Position numbers and translations under genes: made by a program. The notes beneath the pieces were generated by a model. That model searched no databases, was not told the origin of the DNA, and saw nothing but the letters and a program-made list of their open reading frames with translations. Below, in pieces: positions 10,680 to 18,761 of a DNA stretch of 64,000 nucleotides (position 1 is the first letter of the stretch; each line of letters opens with the position of its first letter). The stretch comes from Pseudomonas sp. FP2196. GTDB taxonomy: Bacteria > Pseudomonadota > Gammaproteobacteria > Pseudomonadales > Pseudomonadaceae. The stretch spans positions 623,501 through 687,500 of the forward strand of contig NZ_CP117445.1 in the NCBI RefSeq assembly GCF_030687715.1, given 5' to 3'.

Positions 10680-11569
10680 TGAACGCGCATTACCAGATCT
10701 TCCACGACACCTGTTATCACTACGACAGCCCGGTTTCCCTTGCGCAGCAATTGGCGCACCTGTGGCCGCGTGAATGTAGTTGGCAGCGCTGCACCGAGCA
10801 GCAGTTGCTGATCAGTCCGGAACCAACGGCGCGCCGTGATGAGCTGGATGTGTTCGGCAATCCGCTGACCCGACTGGCGTTCGAGCGACCGCATGATGAA
10901 TTGCAGGTCAACGCGCGGCTGACCGTTGAGGTGCTGGCGCGACCGGCGCTGGATTTCAACCAGTCCCCGGCGTGGGAGCTGACGCGCAATGCGCTGACGT
11001 ACAGCAGTCAGCCGTTGTCTGCCGAATTGCTTGAAGCTTGCCGCTATCGATTCCAGTCCCCGTACGTGCACTTGAAGCGCAGCTTCGTCGAGTTTTCGCA
11101 AAGCTGTTTCCCTTCCGGTCGTCCTTTGCTGCTGGGTGTGCAGGCCTTGATGCAGAAGATTTTCAGTGAGTTCACCTTTGATGCCGAGGCAACCCAGGTG
11201 GCGACGCCGCTGGTGGAAGTGCTGGAACGTCGGCGTGGGGTTTGTCAGGACTTCGCACACTTGATGCTGGCCTGCGTGCGCTCTCGAGGGCTGGCGGCAC
11301 GTTACATCAGTGGTTATCTGCTGACCCAGCCACCACCGGGGCAGCCACGGCTGATCGGCGCCGATGCGTCGCATGCCTGGGTTTCGGTGTTTTGTCCGGT
11401 GCTGGGCTGGGTAGACTTTGATCCGACCAACAATGTGCAGCCGGCGCTGGAGCACATCACGCTGGCGTGGGGCAGGGATTTTTCCGATGTGTCGCCGTTG
11501 CGGGGGGTGATTCTGGGGGGCGGCAGTCATGATCCCGAAGTGCGCGTTACCGTGATGCCTCTGGATTAA
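10679..11569 (+). CDS. Transglutaminase family protein, stand-alone
   Basis: A 296-residue protein with the N-terminal beta domain (residues 1-85; HDTCYHYDSPV) and a transglutaminase core. The apparent triad is Cys189 (GVCQDFAHL), His232 (SHAW) and Asp248 (DFDPT). No signal peptide or membrane segment is visible. Paralogous in architecture to the N-terminal third of the protein at 4829-8104. It overlaps the preceding ATP-grasp/alpha-E gene by one base. Members of this family in the same neighbourhood are thought to act as peptidases or amidases rather than as classical cross-linking enzymes, but no substrate is known. A long palindrome follows the gene. Confidence 0.9.
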   Translation: MNAHYQIFHDTCYHYDSPVSLAQQLAHLWPRECSWQRCTEQQLLISPEPTARRDELDVFGNPLTRLAFERPHDELQVNARLTVEVLARPALDFNQSPAWELTRNALTYSSQPLSAELLEACRYRFQSPYVHLKRSFVEFSQSCFPSGRPLLLGVQALMQKIFSEFTFDAEATQVATPLVEVLERRRGVCQDFAHLMLACVRSRGLAARYISGYLLTQPPPGQPRLIGADASHAWVSVFCPVLGWVDFDPTNNVQPALEHITLAWGRDFSDVSPLRGVILGGGSHDPEVRVTVMPLD

Positions 11570-11581
11570 CGCCGATCAAAC

Positions 11582-11670
11582 TGTAGGAGTGAGCCTGCTC
11601 GCGATAGCGGTGTGTCAGTGGAAGTATTTGCTGCTGACACACCGCTATCGCGAGCAGGCTCACTCCTACA
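11582..11670. repeat. Perfect 37-bp inverted repeat (family A variant)
   Basis: The arms 11582-11618 and 11634-11670 are exact reverse complements of 37 bases, starting TGTAGGAGTGAGCC, with a 15-base loop. It lies at the 3' end of the transglutaminase operon. Transcribed RNA would form a very stable hairpin. Confidence 0.9.
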
Positions 11671-11777
11671 AGGGATTTGGGTGTACTTGAGGGAAGCGCT
11701 GTGAGGGCCGGCAGTGAAACTGCCAGCCCCGTCACAAATCCGCAGGGTCTGATTTAGATCATCAAACCCGGTGGGGC

Positions 11778-11969
11778 TCAGGCGTCAGGCGCCTGATCTT
11801 TCGGTGCATCTACATCGGTCTCAACATCGTTGTCAGTCGCCACTTCACCATCAGGGTTCAGTGCCGCCTCTTCAGCTGATTGTTTCTTGCGCTGAAGCTT
11901 TTCCTCTTTCTTCTTTTCCTTTTCCAGGTCTCGTTGACGTTTGGCGAAGGAGTAATTGGGTTTGGCCAT
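11778..11969 (-). CDS. Small Lys/Glu-rich protein, function unknown
   Basis: A 63-residue protein starting MAKPNYSFAKRQRDLEKEKK, with a very basic N-terminal half (alternating Lys/Glu/Arg, probably one long helix) and an acidic C-terminal half (Asp/Glu-rich, ending APKDQAPDA). The ATG at 11969 has an AGAGGA site 6 bases upstream; an in-frame extension overlapping the upstream gene was not chosen because it lacks such a site. The charge pattern suggests nucleic-acid or ribosome association, but this is a guess. Similar small proteins are, as I recall, common in Pseudomonas genomes. It sits downstream of the LOG-family gene on the same strand. Confidence 0.7.
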   Translation of the reverse strand: MAKPNYSFAKRQRDLEKEKKKEEKLQRKKQSAEEAALNPDGEVATDNDVETDVDAPKDQAPDA

Positions 11970-12037
11970 GGGCGATCCTCTTGGGTCGAAGGTGAGGTTG
12001 AGCGGCGCGTATTCTGCCCTGTATCGGTGCCCGGCGG

Positions 12038-12625
12038 TTAGCCGGGTTTTTGGTCGACCCACTTGGGCGTGACGGTCGGCTTCCAGTTATCGAGGGACTC
12101 GAGCAGTGTTTGCGGCGATTCGCTCACTTGCAGCATGTCACGGTGTGGCGCGCGAACGAAGCCTTCGCCGACGATATGGTCAAGAAAAGCGGTGAGTTTG
12201 CTGTAGAAACCTTTCACTTCCAGCAGACCCAGCGGTTTGCCGTGGTAGCCGAGCTGGCCCCAGGTCCACACTTCGAACAACTCTTCCAGCGTGCCAAGGC
12301 CGCCGGGCAGAGCGATAAATGCGTCGCTGAGTTCGGCCATCCGCGCCTTGCGCGCGTGCATGCCATCGACCACTTCAAGACGTGTCAGGCTCTTGTGACC
12401 GATTTCCTTGTCCATCAGGCTTTGCGGGATGATGCCGATCACCTCACCACCGGCAGCCAGCGCGGCATCGGCGACGATACCCATCAAACCTACGGCGCCA
12501 CCGCCGTAGACCAGAGTCAACTTGCGCTCGGCCATTGCCCGGCCAAGGGCGACGGCGGCTTCGGTATAGGCCGGATCAGTGCCGGCGTTGGCACCACAGA
12601 ATACACAAACGGATTTCAGAGACAT
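12038..12625 (-). CDS. LOG family cytokinin-type phosphoribohydrolase
   Basis: A 195-residue protein of the LOG (lonely guy) family, which cleaves nucleoside 5'-monophosphates at the N-glycosidic bond and was long mis-annotated as lysine decarboxylase. The signature [16 protein letters not shown] is present, as is the N-terminal nucleotide-binding segment [10 protein letters not shown] and GGGAVGLMG. Length is typical. The chosen ATG (12625) has a GAGGAAGG site immediately upstream; the frame continues further upstream without family similarity. Its cellular substrate in bacteria is not firmly known. It appears to be a single-gene unit or cotranscribed with the small gene at 11778-11969. Confidence 0.9.
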   Translation of the reverse strand: MSLKSVCVFCGANAGTDPAYTEAAVALGRAMAERKLTLVYGGGAVGLMGIVADAALAAGGEVIGIIPQSLMDKEIGHKSLTRLEVVDGMHARKARMAELSDAFIALPGGLGTLEELFEVWTWGQLGYHGKPLGLLEVKGFYSKLTAFLDHIVGEGFVRAPHRDMLQVSESPQTLLESLDNWKPTVTPKWVDQKPG

Positions 12626-12683
12626 GCCTTCCTCCTGGGTCAATCCGTCACAGGGTAATGGCTGGCAGGCCTCGATCCAAGGT

Positions 12684-12773
12684 CTAAACTTCGCGTTCCG
12701 GTGATTCAAAGGTACCGCTGGCGCCACAGGCGTAGGCGGCGAGCAAACTGCACAACAGACCGTTAAAGAACAT
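12684..12773 (-). CDS. Possible 29-residue membrane/secreted peptide
   Basis: A short frame with a hydrophobic N-terminus, [20 protein letters not shown], and a polar tail. A GACGGAG element sits 8 bases before the ATG. It could be a small membrane peptide, or a lipoprotein-like signal with Cys16. It lies in the 340-base gap between the LOG gene and azurin and may simply be the LOG leader. Only the sequence character supports it. Confidence 0.25.
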   Translation of the reverse strand: MFFNGLLCSLLAAYACGASGTFESPEREV

Positions 12774-12879
12774 GACAGGCACTCCGTCTCAAGGGATGGG
12801 CCGATCATAGGGCGGACCAGATGGTTTGGCCGTTAGATTGTGTCGATGAGTGTCATAGCCTGAAAGTTGTATACAATTT

Positions 12880-12893
12880 TTGACTCAAGTCAT
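12880..12893 (+). promoter_or_regulatory. Weak Anr/Fnr-like dyad upstream of azurin
   Basis: TTGACTCAAGTCAT keeps the TTGA...TCA(A/T) spacing of the TTGAT-N4-ATCAA box but has mismatches. Azurin genes are Anr-responsive in other pseudomonads, which motivates the call. It is 72 bases before the ATG. Confidence 0.3.
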
Positions 12894-12965
12894 AGGAACT
12901 TGCGAAGATTTCAGGCAGTCTTTCTACCATTCGTGATTTTGTTAACCCTGCCTTGGAGATTCACC

Positions 12966-13409
12966 ATGTTTTCCAAAGTTGTTGCGGTATCCCTGCTGGC
13001 GCTGGCCAGCAGCCAATTGATGGCTGCCGAGTGCAAAACCACCGTTGACTCCACCGATCAGATGTCCTTCAACACCAAGGAAATCGTGATCGACAAGAGC
13101 TGCAAGACCTTCACCGTCGAGCTGACCCACTCCGGCAACCTGCCGAAGAACGTCATGGGTCATAACCTGGTGATCAGCAAAGAAACTGACATGCAGCCGA
13201 TCGCTACCGATGGCCTGGCTGCCGGCATCGACAAGAACTACCTGAAGGAAGGTGACGCACGCGTCATCGCCCACACCAAAATCATCGGCGCCAAGGAAAC
13301 CGACTCGGTGACCTTCGACGTGTCCAAGGTAGCGGGCGGCGGCTACGGCTTCTTCTGCTCGTTCCCGGGCCACATTTCGATGATGAAAGGCACCATTACG
13401 GTCAAGTAA
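12966..13409 (+). CDS. azu: Azurin, periplasmic blue copper protein
   Basis: A 147-residue precursor. Residues 1-20 ([20 protein letters not shown]) are a Sec signal peptide, and the mature protein begins AECKTT. Copper ligands are visible as His46 (MGHN), Cys111, His116 and Met120 in mature numbering ([14 protein letters not shown]); the Cys3-Cys26 disulfide pair is also present. The mature form, at 127 residues, is one shorter than P. aeruginosa azurin. Azurin carries single electrons in the periplasm, for example to nitrite reductase or cytochrome c peroxidase. GGAG lies 8 bases before the ATG. It is a single-gene unit, convergent with nadE across a bidirectional terminator. Confidence 0.97.
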   Translation: MFSKVVAVSLLALASSQLMAAECKTTVDSTDQMSFNTKEIVIDKSCKTFTVELTHSGNLPKNVMGHNLVISKETDMQPIATDGLAAGIDKNYLKEGDARVIAHTKIIGAKETDSVTFDVSKVAGGGYGFFCSFPGHISMMKGTITVK

Positions 13410-13431
13410 GCAGGGCCACTGCGTCATTGTT

Positions 13432-13453
13432 CTTCGCGGGCAAGCCCGCGAAG
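13432..13453. repeat. REP-core hairpin downstream of azurin
   Basis: CTTCGCGGGC-AA-GCCCGCGAAG, a perfect 10-bp stem of the family A core without its flanks. Confidence 0.6.
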
Positions 13454-13489
13454 GGGCCATCAGCATCAATCAATGCAATGGCCAAAGAA

Positions 13490-13526
13490 AAGCCCGCTGA
13501 GGATCACTCCTCAGCGGGCTTTTTTC
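13490..13526. terminator. Bidirectional terminator between azurin and nadE
   Basis: AAGCCCGCTGAGGA and TCCTCAGCGGGCTT form a 14-bp stem with a TCAC loop. It is flanked by A-rich sequence to the left and TTTTT to the right, so it can stop both converging transcripts. Confidence 0.85.
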
Positions 13527-13539
13527 ATTCAATCGCCGA

Positions 13540-14367
13540 TCAAGGTGCGAACGGCATTACTCGCTTGTGATGGGTTTTGTTGTAGGTCGCGACGATGATG
13601 TCGAACGCTTCCTGACGCACCGGCTCGCCGTGCAGGAAAGCGTCGATCTCGGCATAGGTCACGCCGTGGGAAGCTTCGTCAGGCTTGCCCGGGGACAGGT
13701 CTTCCAGATCCGCAGTCGGGATCTTCTCCACCAGCGATTCCGGCGCACCAAAACTGCGGGCAATCGCGCGAACCTGGTTTTTCACCAGACCGCTGAGCGG
13801 GGCCAGGTCGCAGGCGCCGTCACCGAATTTGGTGAAGAACCCCATCACCGCTTCTGCCGCATGATCAGTGCCGATTACCAAACCGCCAGCCGCGCCGGCA
13901 ATCGTGTACTGGGCAACCATACGCATCCGCGCCTTGGTGTTGCCGAGCACGAAATCCACCGACACTGCATGCTTGCCCTCAAACGCCGCCACTTCTCCGG
14001 CCAGCGACTTCACAGCCGGGCCGATGTTGACGGTGTGGCGCTCGTCGGGGGCGATGAAGTCCACCGAGGCCTGGGCGTCGTGCTCGTCGAACTGTGTTTC
14101 GTACGGCAAGCGCACGGCGATGAACTTGTAGCTTTGGTCGCCCGTTTGATCACGCAGTTCGCGCATCGCGCGTTGGGCCAACAGGCCGGCGGTCAGCGAG
14201 TCGACGCCGCCGCTGATGCCGAGCACCAGCGTCTTGAGCCCGGAATTGACCAGGCAATCCTGAATAAAGCTGATACGTCGGGCGACTTCCGCTTCGAGTG
14301 CCTTGTGGTCGGCAAACGGCGGTTGCACCTTGAGCTGTTCAGCAATCTCACGCTGTACGGCTTGCAT
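13540..14367 (-). CDS. nadE: Ammonia-dependent NAD+ synthetase
   Basis: A 275-residue enzyme, the same length as E. coli NadE. It makes NAD+ from deamido-NAD, ATP and ammonia in the cytoplasm. The ATP-pyrophosphatase loop SGGVDS is at residues 52-57, and [17 protein letters not shown] and the [12 protein letters not shown] loop are conserved. There is no glutaminase domain, so it uses free ammonia. The ATG at 14367 has AAGGAG upstream; this site overlaps the end of pncB, whose stop lies only 4 bases before it, indicating translational coupling. Together the pair carries nicotinate to NAD+ through the Preiss-Handler route (with NadD elsewhere). Confidence 0.97.
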   Translation of the reverse strand: MQAVQREIAEQLKVQPPFADHKALEAEVARRISFIQDCLVNSGLKTLVLGISGGVDSLTAGLLAQRAMRELRDQTGDQSYKFIAVRLPYETQFDEHDAQASVDFIAPDERHTVNIGPAVKSLAGEVAAFEGKHAVSVDFVLGNTKARMRMVAQYTIAGAAGGLVIGTDHAAEAVMGFFTKFGDGACDLAPLSGLVKNQVRAIARSFGAPESLVEKIPTADLEDLSPGKPDEASHGVTYAEIDAFLHGEPVRQEAFDIIVATYNKTHHKRVMPFAP

Positions 14368-14371
14368 GAAT

Positions 14372-15595
14372 TCACTCCTTGCTAGATAGACTGGAATCGG
14401 CAGGAACCTGGAAAACATGTCGCAAATAGGCGACGAAATTCGGGTCTTTGCAGTGGGTCTTGCCTGGCTCGTCGGAGATCTTCGCCACCGGTTGGCCGTT
14501 GCAGGCGGTCATTTTAAGCACGATGCTCATCGGTTCGACACCCGGAATGTCACAGGTGAGGTTGGTGCCGATGCCGAAGCTGACGTTGATCCTACCGTGC
14601 AGCGCGCGGAATATTTCCAGCGACTTGGGCAGGGTCAGGCTGTCGGAGAACACCAGGGTCTTGCTCATCGGGTCGATGCCGAGCTTGTGGTAGTGGGCGA
14701 TGCATTTTTCGCCCCAGGCCACAGGGTCCCCGGAGTCGTGGCGCAGACCGTCAAACAGCTTGGCGAAAAACAGGTCGAAATCGCCGAGGAAGGCATCAGT
14801 AGTGATGCAATCAGTCAGGGCGATCCCCAGCAAACCCCGGTACTCGCGCACCCAGCAGTCGAGGGCGGCGATCTGGCTGTCGATCAGCCTTGGGCCGAGT
14901 TGCTGATGGGCCATGATCCATTCGTGGGCCATGGTGCCCAGCGGTTTCATGTCCAGCTCACGGGACAGATGCACGTTGCTGGTGCCAACGAATCGACCCG
15001 GGAAGTCGTGCTTGAGTACGTTTACTACCTCTTCCTGCACGCGGTAGGAAAACCGCCGGCGGGTGCCGAAATCGGCGACCTGCAACTGCGACAGTTCGTC
15101 GGCCGAGGCGTTGGCGGTCAGCCAGTCGAACTTGCGATAGAGCTGTTCGCGTGCCTGTTCCAGCACGGTTTCGCGGTAGCGATAGCGGTTGCGCACTTCG
15201 CTGACGATCGCCAGTAACGGCACTTCGTAGAGAATCACATGCAGCCACGGCCCGCGCAGGCGGATGAACAGTTCGCCGTTCTCGATGCCGGTGTGCAGGT
15301 AGCGCAGGTTGAAACGGAACAGACCGAGGAAGCGCAGGAAGTCCGGTTTCAGAAAGCTGATGCGCTCAAGAAAACTCAACTGGTCGGCGCTCAGGCTCAG
15401 TTCCGCCAGGCGCTCGATCTGATAGCGGATCTCGGCCAGATACGGGCGCAAGTCCTCACTGTTACGGCAACGGAACTCCCATTCGACTTCAACGTTGGGG
15501 TAGTTGTGCAGCACCGCCTGCATCATCGTCAGTTTGTAGAAGTCGGTGTCGAGCAGGTTCTGCACGATGCGATCGGCAAACACACTCTCGCTCAT
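14372..15595 (-). CDS. pncB: Nicotinate phosphoribosyltransferase
   Basis: A 407-residue enzyme converting nicotinate, PRPP and ATP to nicotinate mononucleotide, the first step of NAD salvage. Recognisable segments are [15 protein letters not shown] near the N-terminus, [35 protein letters not shown] around the phosphorylated-His region, and RHDSGDP in the C-terminal half. The ATG at 15595 follows GGAG; a longer in-frame extension to 15640 lacks family similarity. It is cotranscribed with nadE, 4 bases downstream. Confidence 0.96.
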   Translation of the reverse strand: MSESVFADRIVQNLLDTDFYKLTMMQAVLHNYPNVEVEWEFRCRNSEDLRPYLAEIRYQIERLAELSLSADQLSFLERISFLKPDFLRFLGLFRFNLRYLHTGIENGELFIRLRGPWLHVILYEVPLLAIVSEVRNRYRYRETVLEQAREQLYRKFDWLTANASADELSQLQVADFGTRRRFSYRVQEEVVNVLKHDFPGRFVGTSNVHLSRELDMKPLGTMAHEWIMAHQQLGPRLIDSQIAALDCWVREYRGLLGIALTDCITTDAFLGDFDLFFAKLFDGLRHDSGDPVAWGEKCIAHYHKLGIDPMSKTLVFSDSLTLPKSLEIFRALHGRINVSFGIGTNLTCDIPGVEPMSIVLKMTACNGQPVAKISDEPGKTHCKDPNFVAYLRHVFQVPADSSLSSKE

Positions 15596-15645
15596 AACGG
15601 GGTCTCCAGGTGCGCCGCGCCGTTGCGCGGTCTCAATCAATGGGG

Positions 15646-15900
15646 CTAGTGGCGCATATCAGCGGTGGGGATTGCCAGTGCTTTTTTGCTTTCAGGTGAA
15701 AGATCCGCTGATGCCATACATCTCAGCCCGCAAAAGCTGGCTATTTTCGGTTGCACCTCAAGCGCGGCTTGAATGACTTGTTCAAGTCGTTCTCCGCTTT
15801 TTAAGTAATCCGCCAGTAAAGAGTGTTTCTGTATCAGGTTTATTTCAACTGCTTTAATAAAAGCGGCTCTGAGCATTTCATGGGTGACGATTTTATACAT
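15646..15900 (-). CDS. Small protein of unknown function, second of an overlapping pair
   Basis: An 84-residue protein starting [19 protein letters not shown] and predicted to be mostly helical, with CGLRC near residue 60 and a polar tail. I do not recognise a family. The ATG at 15900 has a perfect AAAGGAGG 8 bases upstream; a GTG at 15909 is too close to that site. It overlaps the last 8 bases of the preceding gene in a different frame (ATGTATAA), so the two are probably translated together. It lies in a stretch that looks more AT-rich than the flanking genes. Confidence 0.6.
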   Translation of the reverse strand: MYKIVTHEMLRAAFIKAVEINLIQKHSLLADYLKSGERLEQVIQAALEVQPKIASFCGLRCMASADLSPESKKALAIPTADMRH

Positions 15901-16162
15901 GAATGACACCTCCTTTGAAGGTGATCTGTTCCAGCGTGTCGACGCCGTCCTGAAGTAATATATAAGCCGGGAGTATCAGTCTATAAAAGTCAGAATCATT
16001 GGTGCCTTTAATGGTAACTAAAGTGAAAGCCTCCAAGAGGCCGGTGGCAGCGCGAATTCTGAAACAGGCGTCTTCAAACAATTGGTTAGGCGTGGCGTGC
16101 GAATCTATGAAGTAGGTCGGAATATTGGTTGCGTTTGCTTTCAGGGGGTAAAAGCGATTCAT
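15893..16162 (-). CDS. Small protein, DUF3077-like, first of an overlapping pair
   Basis: An 89-residue protein: MNRFYPLKANATNIPTYFID, then a helical segment (LFEDACFRIRAATGLLEAF), then LILPAYILLQDGVDTLEQIT. The helix pattern recalls small DUF3077-type proteins that are frequent in Pseudomonas, but the match is by eye and weak. AAGGA lies 9 bases before the ATG. Its last 8 bases overlap the start of the next small gene. It is downstream of, but not tightly joined to, the symporter gene further right (135-base gap). Confidence 0.6.
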   Translation of the reverse strand: MNRFYPLKANATNIPTYFIDSHATPNQLFEDACFRIRAATGLLEAFTLVTIKGTNDSDFYRLILPAYILLQDGVDTLEQITFKGGVIHV

Positions 16163-16253
16163 GGGATATAGTCCTTCAGGTTGTTTAAGGCGTGACAGGT
16201 CGAAGAGTGCATTGTTCTTTTAGTTTAATTGTTGGAAAGTTTTGATGTGCCTG

Positions 16254-16288
16254 ATGCAAAGCCAGTCATTGTTTTAATGGCTTTGCAT
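16254..16288 (-). terminator. Possible terminator hairpin of the symporter gene
   Basis: ATGCAAAGCCA and TGGCTTTGCAT form an 11-bp stem with a 13-base loop, 10 bases past the stop of the symporter. No T-tract follows, so function as a terminator is uncertain. Confidence 0.4.
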
Positions 16289-16297
16289 CTACTCTAT

Positions 16298-17764
16298 CTA
16301 AGCTTGAGCAGGTTGTGGGCTGACGTTCGAGGAAAGGGCGGACTCGCTACGATTCATTGTGCCTGGGCAGTCGTGCTGCGGTGGCCACGCTAAAGGATCA
16401 AGATCCAGATCAAGGAATTTGCTTGAGTCGAAAACAGGTGTCTTGATTCCGGCACGGCGTTGTTTGTCGTAGTCACGCAAGACACGCATGCCGATTTTGA
16501 ACAGCATGAACATGGCTACCAGATTGACTAGCGCCAGCAGCGTCATGGTGATGTCTGCAAAAGCCAGAACAGTGGACAGATCTTCGACAGAGCCCAAAAA
16601 CACTAATACCAATACCAGCAAACGATAGAAAATCAGCATTTTTTGAGGTTCGCCAAACATGAACCGCAAGCTGTTTTCTCCCAGGTAATAGTTGTAAAGC
16701 ATCGCTGTGAATACGAATAACGCAAGCACCACGCTGATAAACATCCGCCCCCATTCCCCGACGACGGCTGCCAGCGAGTTTTGCGCCAGAGCAATTCCAT
16801 CCCCTTCAAACCCAGGCGTGTAGAAACCTGATAACAAAATCAGTAGCGCAGTACAGGTGCAGATTACGAATGTATCGATGAAAACACTCAGTGCTTGTAC
16901 GGCGCCTTGTGCAACCGGATGGTGGATCTTCGCGACCGAGGCGACATTGGGCGCACTGCCCAACCCTGCCTCGTTGGAAAACACTCCGCGCCTGACCCCC
17001 ATGATGATTGCGCTGCCTACCAGTCCGCCAAACGCCTGATCCAGACCGAATGCGCTTTTGATGATGGTCATCAACATCGCCGGGACCTGATCGAACTGCA
17101 GAACGATCACATAGGCCGTTACGCCGACGTAGGCGAGAACCTTTAGAGGAACCAGAAGGTCGGCTACTGCCGCGATACGTTTTATCCCGCCTACGAAGAC
17201 AGCTCCCAGCATCAAAGAAAGCGCAAGTCCCGACCACAAAGGCGGCAGATCAAACGCATCTTTTAGCGAGTGTGATACCGCATGGGACTCGAGACCATTG
17301 ATTGCAAAACCAAAGGTCACCAGCAATAGCACGGCAGCGAGCATTCCGAGCCAGCGTTTGTCCAGGCCGTGCTGGATATACCAGGACGGGCCCCCTCGAT
17401 ACAGGCCTTTGCCATCGCTGCGCTTATAGAGCTGTCCCAACGTACATTCGAAGAAGCTGCTCGACATGCCCAAAAGAGCGGTCATCCACATCCAGAACAC
17501 CGCGCCGGGACCCCCCATGCTTACTGCAATCCCGACCCCAACGATATTGCCGGTACCGACACGACCGGCAAGGCTCAGTGTCAGTGCCTGAAATGAACTC
17601 AAGTGATGGCTGCCAGCGCGCCAACTGCCGTGTAATACACCGAACATATGGGGGAAGTACCTGAACTGGACAAATCCTGAGCGGACAGTGAAATAGACTC
17701 CCAGTCCAAGAACTAAAGGTATTAATACCTTGGTCGTCAGAAAGTCGTTGATGATGTCTAGCAT
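16298..17764 (-). CDS. Alanine/glycine:cation symporter family protein (AGCS)
   Basis: A 488-residue inner-membrane protein with about 11 hydrophobic segments. The AGCS signature is clear: LAGRVGTGNIVGVGIAVSMG near residues 65-85 and MGVRRGVFSNEAGLGSAPN near residue 255. The family imports alanine or glycine with Na+ (or H+). The C-terminal ~70 residues are hydrophilic and variable. AAGGAG precedes the ATG. It is transcribed away from the XRE-type regulator at 17938, sharing a 173-base intergenic region, so that regulator is a candidate controller. The substrate cannot be fixed from sequence. Confidence 0.9.
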   Translation of the reverse strand: MLDIINDFLTTKVLIPLVLGLGVYFTVRSGFVQFRYFPHMFGVLHGSWRAGSHHLSSFQALTLSLAGRVGTGNIVGVGIAVSMGGPGAVFWMWMTALLGMSSSFFECTLGQLYKRSDGKGLYRGGPSWYIQHGLDKRWLGMLAAVLLLVTFGFAINGLESHAVSHSLKDAFDLPPLWSGLALSLMLGAVFVGGIKRIAAVADLLVPLKVLAYVGVTAYVIVLQFDQVPAMLMTIIKSAFGLDQAFGGLVGSAIIMGVRRGVFSNEAGLGSAPNVASVAKIHHPVAQGAVQALSVFIDTFVICTCTALLILLSGFYTPGFEGDGIALAQNSLAAVVGEWGRMFISVVLALFVFTAMLYNYYLGENSLRFMFGEPQKMLIFYRLLVLVLVFLGSVEDLSTVLAFADITMTLLALVNLVAMFMLFKIGMRVLRDYDKQRRAGIKTPVFDSSKFLDLDLDPLAWPPQHDCPGTMNRSESALSSNVSPQPAQA

Positions 17765-17937
17765 TCAAAGCTCCTTGCTAATTAGAGTGCTGGCGAGTTA
17801 ATAGTGTTGTCAGTCTGAAGCTTTTCAGAGTCCGTAATATCCAGCCATATTTCATTCGATGCAATTTCGCAAGTTGCTTAAATGTGATGCGAGTTACTGC
17901 TATGGTTGCCCCTTCTTGATTTTTGTTGGGGCGTTGT

Positions 17938-18747
17938 ATGTGTGAGTTCCTTCCGGCTAATTTAAGACTGCTATGTAGTCACTACAGATCTGTCGCGGAA
18001 GTTTGTAGGAAAATTCGAATTAATCGGGGGCAATTCAATAAGTATCTATGTGGAAAAAGTGTTCCCACCCCGTTTAATCTCAAACGCATCTGCGATTTTT
18101 TTGGCGTGGAGGAATTTGAGATAGGCTTGCCCTCGGAGCAATTTATCGCCCTGATCGGCGTTAAGGCCAATAAGAGTCACGCCTCGGGGGAGGTGGCGGC
18201 CTCACGGATAATGCATGAACACCTGCGCGAACAATCTTCGCCTGAACTGAAAGCCCATATCGGTTATTACTACGAGTACTACCATGCAATGACTGAACCT
18301 GGCTCCATTCTATGTTCGCTTGTGCAGGTGCGGGAGGAAGGTGATGACGTTGTCTATGAGCGAAACGAGCGCTTACAGATAGCCGGAGCAGCCGGTGATT
18401 TTGAGCGATATCGATATTTGGGTATCGCCTATTACCTACGGGATCGTTTGTTTTTCGTCGATTATGAATCGATTACATCAAACGAGATCAGCCAAACCAT
18501 TCTCATCCCGAGTTTCAAAAGCTGTATCACACGGCTCAATGGTCTGAAAATGGGGGTTTCTGCTGCGGATCATCGTGCGCCGTCTTGTTCGAGGGTCGTG
18601 TGGGAGTATCTCGGGCAGGAAATTGATCGGGTCGATGCCTATCGGCGCGTTCGGTTGTACAAGCCGGATGATTGCGCTATCGATGACGATCTGCGCGCAC
18701 GTCTCGCCCAAGCGCGAATTGTTGACGGCCTGTTTGTTATCGCCTGA
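17938..18747 (+). CDS. XRE-type helix-turn-helix regulator with a large C-terminal domain
   Basis: A 269-residue protein (starting at ATG 17938; an upstream TTG at 17923 would add five residues). Residues about 8-65 form a helix-turn-helix of XRE type (SVAEVCRKIRINRGQFNKYL, then KRICDFFGVEEFEI). Residues about 90-269 form a domain I do not recognise, containing IGYYYEYYHAM and a YRYLGIAYYLRDRLFFVDYE block, possibly ligand-sensing. It is divergent from the AGCS symporter and convergent with the LysR gene, whose stop is only 14 bases away. Base composition looks lower in GC than neighbouring operons. Control of the symporter is inferred from position only. Confidence 0.75.
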   Translation: MCEFLPANLRLLCSHYRSVAEVCRKIRINRGQFNKYLCGKSVPTPFNLKRICDFFGVEEFEIGLPSEQFIALIGVKANKSHASGEVAASRIMHEHLREQSSPELKAHIGYYYEYYHAMTEPGSILCSLVQVREEGDDVVYERNERLQIAGAAGDFERYRYLGIAYYLRDRLFFVDYESITSNEISQTILIPSFKSCITRLNGLKMGVSAADHRAPSCSRVVWEYLGQEIDRVDAYRRVRLYKPDDCAIDDDLRARLAQARIVDGLFVIA

Positions 18748-18761
18748 CAAATTCCCTCAGT

